Below are positions 1-6,512 of a stretch of 15,739 nucleotides of DNA, in pieces. The position numbers were made by a program, and so were the translations under genes. The notes beneath the pieces were generated by a model that saw only the letters and a program-made list of their open reading frames with translations, did not search any database and had not been told where the DNA came from. How positions within the stretch are numbered: position 1 is the first letter of the stretch; every line of letters starts with the position of its first letter. The stretch spans positions 1 to 15,739 of the forward strand of contig DASUGI010000054.1 in NCBI GenBank assembly GCA_036274115.1, read 5' to 3'. This stretch comes from JADLHS01 sp036274115 (GTDB lineage Bacteria; Verrucomicrobiota; Verrucomicrobiia; Limisphaerales; JADLHS01).

Positions 1-147
1 CGCGTGGATCTCGTGTTCGGTTCGAACTCGTTGCTGCGCGCTGTGGCCGAAGTTTACGGAAGTTTCGACGCTGAGAAGAAGTTTGTTAACGATTTCGTCG
101 CCGCCTGGACCAAGGTGATGAACCTGGACCGCTTCGATCTCAAATAA
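1..147 (+). CDS. katG: Catalase-peroxidase, C-terminal end (partial)
   Basis: This is the last 48 codons of a gene that begins left of the window, in frame from base 1 and ending with TAA. The peptide starts RVDLVFGSNSLLRAVAEVY and ends with KVMNLDRFDLK. This matches the very conserved C-terminus of bacterial KatG, which runs 'RVDLVFGSNS.LRA.AEVY...FV.DFVAAW.KVMNLDRFDL'. KatG is a bifunctional heme enzyme that removes hydrogen peroxide by catalase and peroxidase reactions. The active-site Trp-Tyr-Met adduct and the distal and proximal histidines lie outside the window and cannot be checked. The segment shown is the tail of the C-terminal, non-catalytic heme-peroxidase-like domain. The family assignment is nearly certain because the tail is so distinctive; whether the rest of the gene is intact is unknown. 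Confidence 0.95.
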   Translation, partial: RVDLVFGSNSLLRAVAEVYGSFDAEKKFVNDFVAAWTKVMNLDRFDLK

Positions 148-170
148 GCGTCGTTTCCAGGCTCAACTTC

Positions 171-202
171 ACTGCCGGTCTCAGAACAAAGAGGCCGGCA
201 GT
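171..202 (+). terminator. Hairpin downstream of katG, possible terminator
   Basis: ACTGCCGG (171-178) pairs with CCGGCAGT (195-202), with an inner CTC/GAG extension and a small A-rich loop. It begins 23 bases after the katG stop codon. There is no run of T after the stem, so a classical factor-independent terminator is doubtful; it may only stabilise the 3' end of the transcript. Confidence 0.4.
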
Positions 203-221
203 TGTTGCATGGGCGCTTCGG

Positions 222-304
222 TTCGTCCTCGTCGCCGTTCTCCTCCTCGTCCTCGGTTTTATGAAAGAATCGAGGAGGACGAGGACAAGAACGAGGAGGA
301 ACGT
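222..304. repeat. GAGGA-type imperfect inverted repeat
   Basis: The left arm (about 222-255) consists of TCCTCGTC/TCCTCCTCG units. The right arm (about 271-304) is their approximate reverse complement, made of CGAGGA/GGACGAGGA units, around an A/T-rich centre (256-270). The arms align over about 33 bases if two 3-base shifts are allowed, so the RNA would form a long, bulged hairpin. The purine/pyrimidine strand asymmetry and the low complexity contrast with the coding DNA on both sides. I recall similar 'gaggacgagga' stretches between genes in Verrucomicrobia and other environmental genomes, but did not check this. It lies in the 335-bp spacer between katG and the DUF3500 gene. Confidence 0.7.
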
Positions 305-393
305 GGTCGCGCGTTTCGCGGTCAGGCCTGGTTCTGAAGATTCTTGAAACGCCATCCGAATGACACTTAGCGTCCTGGCGTCTTTGCTTGATA

Positions 394-425
394 GAATCCG
401 TGTTCATCCGTGTCCATCCGTGGTT
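394..425. repeat. Short 'tccgtg' tandem repeat
   Basis: Three head-to-tail units of about 10 bases, each starting TCCGTG (tccgtgttca, tccgtgtcca, tccgtggtt), occupy this stretch. Translated in the frame of the next gene it reads IRVHPCPSVV, a peptide that I recall appearing spuriously at the front of many predicted environmental proteins because of this dispersed repeat. It therefore argues against starting the next gene upstream of it. The remainder of the 148-482 spacer shows no gene that I can support. Confidence 0.65.
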
Positions 426-482
426 ACTTACGAACCCCCGAATCCGATTGCCGCCAAGCCACGGTGCAAACATACTCGCGGC

Positions 483-1508
483 ATGCAAGCCCTTCCCTCT
501 GCCCACAAGCCAGTCCTTCGTGCCTTCATCCTCTTTGTCGCGATGGCAACGCTCAGCCTGGTTCGCCTCGAGGCTGCCGATTCCTCGCAAACGCAAAAGA
601 TAGTTGCGGCCGCCAACGCGTTCCTCGCCACGCTCGATGACGCTCAACGTGGTAAGGTAACTTTTGATTTCAACGACGCCGCGCAACGCAAACGCTGGTC
701 CAATCTGCCGGTGAACATGGTCGAACGCCGTGGACTGCGCACGGGCGACTTGAAACCGGATCAGCACGATGCGCTCATGAAACTCCTCGCCACCGTGCTG
801 AGCAAGCTGGGCTACGAGAAAGTGATTGGAATTGTCGATTCGGATGAGGCCTTGAAAAGGGAAGCTCGAAACAGTGCGCCTCCGTTTGGTCGGGACGAGT
901 TTTATGTTTCGTTCCTGGGCAAACCTTCCGCCACCGAACCTTGGATCATCCAGTTCGGCGGACATCATCTGGCCCTCAACATCACGATCGCGGGAGAGCA
1001 AGGTGTGTTGACGCCTAGCTTGATCGCGGTGCAACCGGCGAAGTTCACGCTCGATGGCAAGACTTATCGACCCATGGGGCGTGAAACCGATAAGGCTCTC
1101 GAACTCGTTAAAGCGCTGACGGAGGAACAACGCAAGTCGGCAATTCTCGGTTCGCAAATGCGCGACCTCGTTCTCGGCCCGGGACATGACGGTGAAACCA
1201 TTCAACCCGAAGGCATCAAGACGTCAGCCCTGGACGAGGCACAGCGGAAACTGTTGCTGGAATTGGTCGCCGAATGGTCAGACATCATTCATGACGCCGC
1301 CGCCGCTGAGAAGATGAAGGAAATCAAAGCGAACCTTGCGGACACGTGGTTCGCTTACAGCGGCCCGTTTGAGGCCGGCAAAGCTTACTTCCGCATTCAA
1401 GGACCGACGGTAATCATCGAGTTCGCACCGCAAAGGTCGGAGATGCATATCCACTCGATGTATCGCGATCCGACGAACGATTACGGGAAAAAGCTGGCGG
1501 GCAAATGA
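483..1508 (+). CDS. Exported DUF3500 family protein
   Basis: This encodes a 341-residue protein of unknown function belonging to the DUF3500 family. I chose the ATG at 483 because it gives a good Sec signal peptide (hydrophobic stretch FILFVAMATLSLV, likely cut after RLEA). The open frame reaches back to 360, but that extension is encoded partly by a dispersed repeat. Family-like features are the WIIQFGGHHLALNITI segment, the TPSLIAVQPA segment, a LGPGHDGETIQPEGI stretch, and a C-terminal run with FAYSG, YFRIQGPTVIIEFAPQ and HIHSMYRDPTNDYG. The His pairs GGHH and HIH are candidate metal ligands, by inference only. The stop codon overlaps the start of the next gene by 4 bases (ATGA), so the two are probably co-translated. 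No Shine-Dalgarno sequence is evident. No catalytic role is established for the family as far as I know. Confidence 0.87.
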   Translation: MQALPSAHKPVLRAFILFVAMATLSLVRLEAADSSQTQKIVAAANAFLATLDDAQRGKVTFDFNDAAQRKRWSNLPVNMVERRGLRTGDLKPDQHDALMKLLATVLSKLGYEKVIGIVDSDEALKREARNSAPPFGRDEFYVSFLGKPSATEPWIIQFGGHHLALNITIAGEQGVLTPSLIAVQPAKFTLDGKTYRPMGRETDKALELVKALTEEQRKSAILGSQMRDLVLGPGHDGETIQPEGIKTSALDEAQRKLLLELVAEWSDIIHDAAAAEKMKEIKANLADTWFAYSGPFEAGKAYFRIQGPTVIIEFAPQRSEMHIHSMYRDPTNDYGKKLAGK

Positions 1509-2053
1509 AGCGGGTTCTGTTGAGCTGCCTGGTGCTCGCGCTTGCGGCCAATGCGTTCGCCCATCGCCTCGACGAGTATTTACAGGCCACCCGCATCGCG
1601 GTAGCCACGAACCGGATTGACCTCTCGATTGACCTCACACCCGGCGCCGCCGTTGCCGAGCAATTGCTGCGCGTGATTGACAAGAATCACGACAGGCAAC
1701 TTTCGGAAACCGAGCGGTCCGACTATGCGAGACAATTTTTAAAAGACATTCAGCTCAAGCTGGATGAAAAGCCATTAACTCTGAGCCTGATGAAGGTTTC
1801 CTTTCCCGAGCCGTTTGAAGTTCGGAGCGGCGTTGGCGTGATTCGCCTGAAAGCTAATGCCTCGGTCGGTCCGATGGCGCTGGGGAGTCACACCCTGAGC
1901 CTGAGCAACGGACATCTGCCGGCGATCAGCGTTTACCTGGTGAATGCGCTGAAGCCAAAAGAGTCCGCCATCCAGGTGAACACGCAGACGCGTGACGAGC
2001 TTCAGAAGAACTATCGCTTGAGCTTCGACGTAATAGCGGCGGAAAAACGCTGA
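1505..2053 (+). CDS. Exported protein with EF-hand-like loop, HupE/UreJ-associated N-terminal domain type
   Basis: This is a 182-residue protein with a clear signal peptide (MKRVLLSCLVLALAANAFA, cleaved before HRLDEY). The HRLDEYLQATRI start, the IDLTPG motif near residue 43-47 and the later VYLVNALKP segment match the periplasmic domain that I recall preceding or accompanying HupE/UreJ-type metal transporters. Residues 59-70 (DKNHDRQLSETE) fit an EF-hand calcium loop, with D1, N3, D5, Q7, S9 and E12 in place; the usual Gly at position 6 is Arg. The start overlaps the DUF3500 stop by ATGA. No membrane-spanning HupE part follows, because the next gene is convergent 6 bp away, so the protein stands alone here. 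A role in binding a metal in the periplasm is an inference. Confidence 0.72.
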   Translation: MKRVLLSCLVLALAANAFAHRLDEYLQATRIAVATNRIDLSIDLTPGAAVAEQLLRVIDKNHDRQLSETERSDYARQFLKDIQLKLDEKPLTLSLMKVSFPEPFEVRSGVGVIRLKANASVGPMALGSHTLSLSNGHLPAISVYLVNALKPKESAIQVNTQTRDELQKNYRLSFDVIAAEKR

Positions 2054-2059
2054 TACGTG

Positions 2060-3262
2060 TCAGAGTTGGACTTTGCTCACGCGCAATCCTTCTTTGATGC
2101 GATCGCCGGGATAAAGAATCACCTCGTCGCCTTCCTTGAGGCCTTCGAGGATTTCAGTCTCAGTGTTGCTGGCGCGGCCAATCCTGACCGGACGCAGTTC
2201 CGCGCGATTGTTGTTCAACACGTAAGCGTGCCACTGCTCGCCCCGGCGGAAGATCGCGCCATTGGGCACTTTCAAGGCGTGTTCGTTTTGCCAGGTAATG
2301 ATGCGTGCTTCGACGCGAAAATTGTCGCCGAGGCTGCCGCGCTGAGCTACCGGGGTGAGTAAGTCAGCCACCACATACACGCGCTGCTCTTCGACACCGA
2401 GCGCGGAAACTTTGGTGAACGCAGCGGGCTCAACGAACCGGACCGTGGCTTGTAAGGGCTCAGCCCCGCCCCATTGCTCCAGTTCCACTGGCGTTCCGGG
2501 CTTGATCATCGCTCCATCGCGCGACAAAGCTTCGATGATGACTTCGAGATCGTTGGGGTCGCCAATCTCCAGCAGCGGCGTCCCGACCGTGACAGCGCGC
2601 GAGCTTTCCTCAAACACCTTGAGCACCTTGCCGGTCACTGGCGCAAACAGCTCTACCGGTTCGCGATTCGTCATGCCTGCATCACTGAACTCCAGCAATT
2701 CCGCTTCGGCCTGACGCAGCGCGGCTTCGGCAGCGGCCAGTTCACGAGCGGCCGAGGCTTCACGCAATTGGACTTGTTCCAGCTCTTGAATGGAAACCGT
2801 CTTGTCTCGGTGCAGCGACTCGTTGCGTCGCAATTCACTGGCGGCGAACTTGTGCTGCGTTTTGGCACGCTCCAGTTGCGCTGCGGCGCTATCGCGTCCG
2901 GCTTCGGCCAGTTTACGCGTGCGGACATCGAGCAACGCGGGACTGACCGGATCAATCACCGCGACGACGGTTTGAGTGGAAGTGATTTCCGCCCCGGCCT
3001 TGAACGGAATCCGGCGCAGTTGTCCCGCTACCGGGGCCGAAACGACGTAGCGCTGGCGAATCCGGGTTTTGCCTTCTTCGTTCACCGTGGCGCGCAGTTT
3101 ACCAATGGAGACACGGGTCGTTTCGACGGGTGTGGGCTTGGGCCACATGCCGACAATGATCACGGCGACCAACAGAAGGGCACCGGCATAAGGCAACCAA
3201 CGCCGGGGCCGGCGATTGTTTCCGTTCGTGCGTTTTGGAGGAGTGCTTTGCGTGTCGTTCAT
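2060..3262 (-). CDS. HlyD/MacA-type periplasmic adaptor of an ABC exporter
   Basis: This 400-residue membrane-fusion protein would link an inner-membrane ABC exporter to the outer membrane. It has a basic cytoplasmic N-terminus, one membrane anchor at about residues 25-40, and a first half-lipoyl segment (VSAPVAGQLRRIPFKAG, 74-90). A long Ala/Glu/Leu-rich coiled-coil hairpin spans about 110-195, followed by the second half-lipoyl segment (LFAPVTGKVLKVFEESSRAV), a beta-barrel region and a membrane-proximal C-terminal domain ending with the LKEGDEVILYPGDRIKEG type of motif. Length and order are normal for the family. It is the last gene of a three-gene operon (ATPase, permease, adaptor), 10 bp after the permease. 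No outer-membrane TolC-like factor is present, so one encoded elsewhere is presumably used. The substrate is unknown. Confidence 0.92.
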   Translation of the reverse strand: MNDTQSTPPKRTNGNNRRPRRWLPYAGALLLVAVIIVGMWPKPTPVETTRVSIGKLRATVNEEGKTRIRQRYVVSAPVAGQLRRIPFKAGAEITSTQTVVAVIDPVSPALLDVRTRKLAEAGRDSAAAQLERAKTQHKFAASELRRNESLHRDKTVSIQELEQVQLREASAARELAAAEAALRQAEAELLEFSDAGMTNREPVELFAPVTGKVLKVFEESSRAVTVGTPLLEIGDPNDLEVIIEALSRDGAMIKPGTPVELEQWGGAEPLQATVRFVEPAAFTKVSALGVEEQRVYVVADLLTPVAQRGSLGDNFRVEARIITWQNEHALKVPNGAIFRRGEQWHAYVLNNNRAELRPVRIGRASNTETEILEGLKEGDEVILYPGDRIKEGLRVSKVQL

Positions 3263-3272
3263 CGAGAAAATT

Positions 3273-5639
3273 CTATTCCGGCGCTCGGAGCGCGCTCACC
3301 AGGTTCAGGTTCTTCAGCGTGCGCAAGACGACGAGCGCAGACAATGTGGAAGCAAGGGTAACCACGAGCACGGCAAACGCGTAGTTGTGCGGCGTGAAAA
3401 CGGTCGGCAGACGAACGGTCTCGGTATTCACCGCCTTCAGGATGCCCGAGGCGAGCGAGGTGCCGAAGGCCAATCCCAGCGGCACGGCAATGAGCGCGAG
3501 GATGACCAGCTCGGTGACCAGCACCGCTCCGACTTCGCGCTGGGAGAATCCAATCACGCGCAACGTGGCCAGTTCGCGGGCGCGCTCCGCCAGCGAGATG
3601 CGCGCGTTATTGTAAACGACGCCAAACGCGACAATGGTCGCAAAGGTCAGGTAGATGGTTTGAATCAATCCAATGCTCGCCGCGGTGGTCTTGCGAAAGT
3701 TCTCGCGAAGCGATTCTTTCACCACGACCCAGCTCACGCGTGGTTGCTCCTTGAGGGCGCGCAGGAAGTCAAGCCAGTGCGCGTCATCCACCCGGAAGCT
3801 CGCTCCCGTAATGATGTCGCCCTCGCCAAGCAACCGGTTCAACGCGCGACGGTCCATGTTCGCGCCGAGGCCGGCGAAGTCTTCGCTAAAACCCACCAAT
3901 GGCACGGTGACTTTGCGACGGCGGCCTTCGAGAAACTCGATGGTGACTTCATCGCCGAGTTTGGCTCCGAGCACTTCGCCCAGTTTCGCGGAAACGACAA
4001 GTCCTTCGGCCGGGACTTCCACGACACGATATTGCGAGTCGATGACCCGCTCATGGACGCCATTTGGGTCCACGCCGCGAATGGCCAATTGCCGATGGCG
4101 CTGGCCGAAATGAATTCGGGCGAAAGCAATACGGAACGGCTCAACACTCATTACGCCGGGCAACTGCGCCAGGGGAAATTTGGCGGATTCACTGTCCGGT
4201 TCGACCAGGCCAAGGCTTACGTCCTGGCGTTGCACGGTGTCCCATTGAAACTCGAGAATCTGTCCGACGCTGTCGCGGAAGCAGTTTGGGATGATGAGAA
4301 TTCCCGTGGCCAGGGCGAGCCCGGCCACGGTGAAGAAGACCTGCGACGGTTTGCGTTCCAGATTGCGAACGGCGATGCGGAAGGTGTTCGAGAAAAAGTG
4401 TGCGATTCCGGTGCGCTCAACGAAGGACGGGCGATAGTTTGCCGGCGGCTCCGGACGCATTGCCTCGGCCGGAGGTAGACTCGCGGCGCGACGCACGGCG
4501 CTGAGGACGCCGAGCGTGGCGGCGATGGCCGCGACAATCAGTGCGGTGCCCAGTGCCGAAATATCGAGTTTGAAGGCGAGTTCCGGAAAGCGGAAAAACA
4601 TTTTGTACATCCCAACCAGTTGCGAACCCAGGACAATGCCGCCGAGCGCGCCGACGATGGTGCCGACGATGACGAACGCGAAGGCGAACTTGAGATAATG
4701 CAGGGCAATGTCGCGATTGGCGAAGCCGAACGCCTTGAGAATGGCGATTTGATCCCGTTGCAATGCCAGCAGACGAGTCAACACGGCGTTGGTCATGAAG
4801 GCGGCGACACTGAGGAAGACCAGCGGAAAGCCAAATGACAAAATCGTCAGCACGCGGATCTCGTCGGAAACCCGGATGTGTGATGGATGATCCGAGCGAC
4901 CATGCGCCCCTCGCCCTCCGTAGGTGAGCAGCAGCCGATCCAGTTCCGCAATCACGGAGCGTTCGCTTGCGCCGGGTGCCAGCGAGAGCACGACGGAGTT
5001 GAACGCGCCATCGAGGTCAAAGGCGTTGGCCAGTTCCTCGTAGGGCATCCAGAAGATTCCGTAAGTGCGATTATCCGGGAGGGCTGAGCCGGGGCGCGAC
5101 TCGAAGACGTATTCCGGCGAGAGGACAATGCCGGCGATGCGCGATTTTTGCAGGCGACCGTTCATCACCATCGTGATGTTGTCACCGGGCTTCAGGTGGT
5201 TGGCTTCGGCAAACGCTTCGCCCACGAGCACCTCGCCCCGGCGACCGGGCTTAAGCCATTCGCCGGCCCGGAGGAAAAGGCGGTTCAATTCAGGTTCACG
5301 AAAATCCGGCAATGAGCGAACCAGACCCGTCGCTGGTTCATCGAGGCCGGGAATGTCCAATGTGACCTGCATCGCGACGCCCGGCTCCAGCGCCGCAACG
5401 CCCGGAATCTCGCGAATCCGATCCGTGAGCGAGAGCGGCGCGCGCTTGAGTCCAGCGAACACATCCGCAAAGCGATTGGCACGGTAGTATTCCTCACACG
5501 TCGTGCCCAGCGAGTGAATGAGGCTGCGCGACATGATGAGCATCGCCAGCCCGCACGCCATCACGAGCGACACCGCGGCGGCCTGGCCTTTCATGCGGCG
5601 CAGATCGCGGAACAGTTTGCGGTCGAGATGGGCGAGCAT
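3273..5639 (-). CDS. FtsX/MacB-type ABC transporter permease
   Basis: This 788-residue inner-membrane permease has two FtsX-like halves. The first membrane helix lies at about residues 20-44 and is followed by a large periplasmic domain (about 46-262, MacB-PCD-like). Then come three helices (about 263-290, 317-345, 361-382), a linker, and a second unit starting with a helix near 433-451, a second periplasmic region, and three C-terminal helices. Duplicated cytoplasmic segments after helices, LLALQRDQIAILKAFGFANRD and LAERARELATLRVIGFSQRE, are the coupling motifs typical of FtsX domains. The start ATG lies 1 bp after the ATPase stop, so translation is coupled. Two-FtsX-half permeases of this length are known in bacterial exporters of lipids, lipoproteins or peptides; the cargo cannot be read from the sequence. 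Confidence 0.92.
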   Translation of the reverse strand: MLAHLDRKLFRDLRRMKGQAAAVSLVMACGLAMLIMSRSLIHSLGTTCEEYYRANRFADVFAGLKRAPLSLTDRIREIPGVAALEPGVAMQVTLDIPGLDEPATGLVRSLPDFREPELNRLFLRAGEWLKPGRRGEVLVGEAFAEANHLKPGDNITMVMNGRLQKSRIAGIVLSPEYVFESRPGSALPDNRTYGIFWMPYEELANAFDLDGAFNSVVLSLAPGASERSVIAELDRLLLTYGGRGAHGRSDHPSHIRVSDEIRVLTILSFGFPLVFLSVAAFMTNAVLTRLLALQRDQIAILKAFGFANRDIALHYLKFAFAFVIVGTIVGALGGIVLGSQLVGMYKMFFRFPELAFKLDISALGTALIVAAIAATLGVLSAVRRAASLPPAEAMRPEPPANYRPSFVERTGIAHFFSNTFRIAVRNLERKPSQVFFTVAGLALATGILIIPNCFRDSVGQILEFQWDTVQRQDVSLGLVEPDSESAKFPLAQLPGVMSVEPFRIAFARIHFGQRHRQLAIRGVDPNGVHERVIDSQYRVVEVPAEGLVVSAKLGEVLGAKLGDEVTIEFLEGRRRKVTVPLVGFSEDFAGLGANMDRRALNRLLGEGDIITGASFRVDDAHWLDFLRALKEQPRVSWVVVKESLRENFRKTTAASIGLIQTIYLTFATIVAFGVVYNNARISLAERARELATLRVIGFSQREVGAVLVTELVILALIAVPLGLAFGTSLASGILKAVNTETVRLPTVFTPHNYAFAVLVVTLASTLSALVVLRTLKNLNLVSALRAPE

Positions 5640-5640
5640 G

Positions 5641-6396
5641 TTACCAGTTCAAACTAGACACCTCGACGCGGCGGTCGTTCCGATGAATGTGATGAACCTT
5701 GCCGTCGGAGAAATGAATGACGCGATCGGCCATGCCCGCCATGACGGCGTTGTGGGTGATGATGACGGTGAGCGTGCCAAGTTCGCGGTTTACGCGCTCG
5801 ACAGCTTCCAGCACCACGATGCCGGTTTTGACGTCCAGCGCGCCGGTGGGTTCGTCGCAAAGCAAGACCTCCGGGCGCTTGGCAATCGCACGGGCAATGG
5901 CAACCCGCTGTTGTTCACCGCCGGAAAGTTGCGCCGGGAAATGATCGAGGCGCGGCGCGAGGCCGACCATTTCGAGAGCTTGCTCGGGCGGCATGGGGTC
6001 GCGGGCAATCTCGGTGATGAGCGCCACGTTTTCGCGCGCCGTCAGACTGGGAATCAGGTTATAAAACTGAAAGATGAAGCCGACGCTGTCGCGCCGATAT
6101 CGCGTGAGCTGTTGTTCGTTGGCCTGCGTCAGGTCAAGGTCGCGATACCACAGTTCGCCTGAGGTAGGCACATCCAGTCCGCCAATCTGGTTAAGTAGAG
6201 TTGTCTTACCGCTGCCGGACGGGCCGAGCAACACGATGAGTTCACCGGAATAAAGCTCCAGGTCCACTCCCGCCAGCGCATGCACCTCGGCGGTGCCGGA
6301 GCCGTAGGTCTTGGTGAGGCCGCGCGTCCGAAAAATGGTTGGCCGGGCAGGAGCCGTTTCCTCCGGCCTGGCCAGATCTGTCGCCGAATCAGTCAT
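5641..6396 (-). CDS. ABC transporter ATP-binding protein (LolD/MacB type)
   Basis: This 251-residue ATPase energises the downstream FtsX-type permease. All nucleotide-binding motifs are intact: Walker A GPSGSGKT (58-65), Q-loop Gln110 in FIFQFYNLIPSLTARENV, signature LSGGEQQR (157-164), Walker B VLLCDEP (177-183) with catalytic Glu182, D-loop GALD, and switch His215 in VIITHN. The 'QFYNL.P.LTA.ENV' stretch is characteristic of the LolD/MacB/DevA group that pairs with FtsX-fold permeases. I chose the ATG at 6396 because translation from an earlier in-frame ATG at 6498 adds 34 Cys/Arg-rich residues with no family resemblance, whereas residues 21-30 (IFRTRGLTKT) already form the normal domain start. 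It is the first gene of the ATPase-permease-adaptor operon and lies 116 bp downstream of the ClC gene on the same strand. Confidence 0.93.
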   Translation of the reverse strand: MTDSATDLARPEETAPARPTIFRTRGLTKTYGSGTAEVHALAGVDLELYSGELIVLLGPSGSGKTTLLNQIGGLDVPTSGELWYRDLDLTQANEQQLTRYRRDSVGFIFQFYNLIPSLTARENVALITEIARDPMPPEQALEMVGLAPRLDHFPAQLSGGEQQRVAIARAIAKRPEVLLCDEPTGALDVKTGIVVLEAVERVNRELGTLTVIITHNAVMAGMADRVIHFSDGKVHHIHRNDRRVEVSSLNW

Positions 6397-6477
6397 GCGT
6401 CGCTGCGCAGTGTAACCACAGCTTACGACTGAGCCGGTGGTTCTCCGTGCCCCGCAAGTATGTCTGGACCCGGGCGG

Positions 6478-6490
6478 GGGGCAATGCCCC
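6478..6490 (-). terminator. GC-rich hairpin between ClC gene and ABC operon
   Basis: GGGGC (6478-6482) and GCCCC (6486-6490) form a 5-bp stem with a 3-base loop, 23 bases past the ClC stop in the direction of transcription. No T run follows on the - strand, so termination is only a possibility. The rest of this 116-bp gap shows no convincing promoter for the ABC operon. Confidence 0.25.
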
Positions 6491-6512
6491 AAATTCACCG
6501 CCGTGAGATTCC

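Noticed and set aside
360..482. Upstream extension of the DUF3500 frame to an ATG at 360
   Set aside because: The added 41 codons are partly encoded by the 'tccgtg' dispersed repeat, and they would bury the signal peptide inside the protein.
54..1205. Long - strand frame of 383 codons opposite katG and the DUF3500 gene
   Set aside because: It spans the end of katG, the repeats and the DUF3500 gene, all better supported on the + strand, and its translation shows no family features.
3216..4478. Long + strand frame opposite the permease gene (420 codons), and similar frames at 2474-3361 and 5518-6162
   Set aside because: They are antisense shadows of well-recognised genes in GC-rich DNA, with Arg/His/Gln-rich, motif-free translations.
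6397..6498. Earlier start for the ABC ATPase at 6498
   Set aside because: The 34 extra residues are Cys/Arg/Gly-rich and unlike any ABC N-terminus; the domain begins normally after the ATG at 6396.
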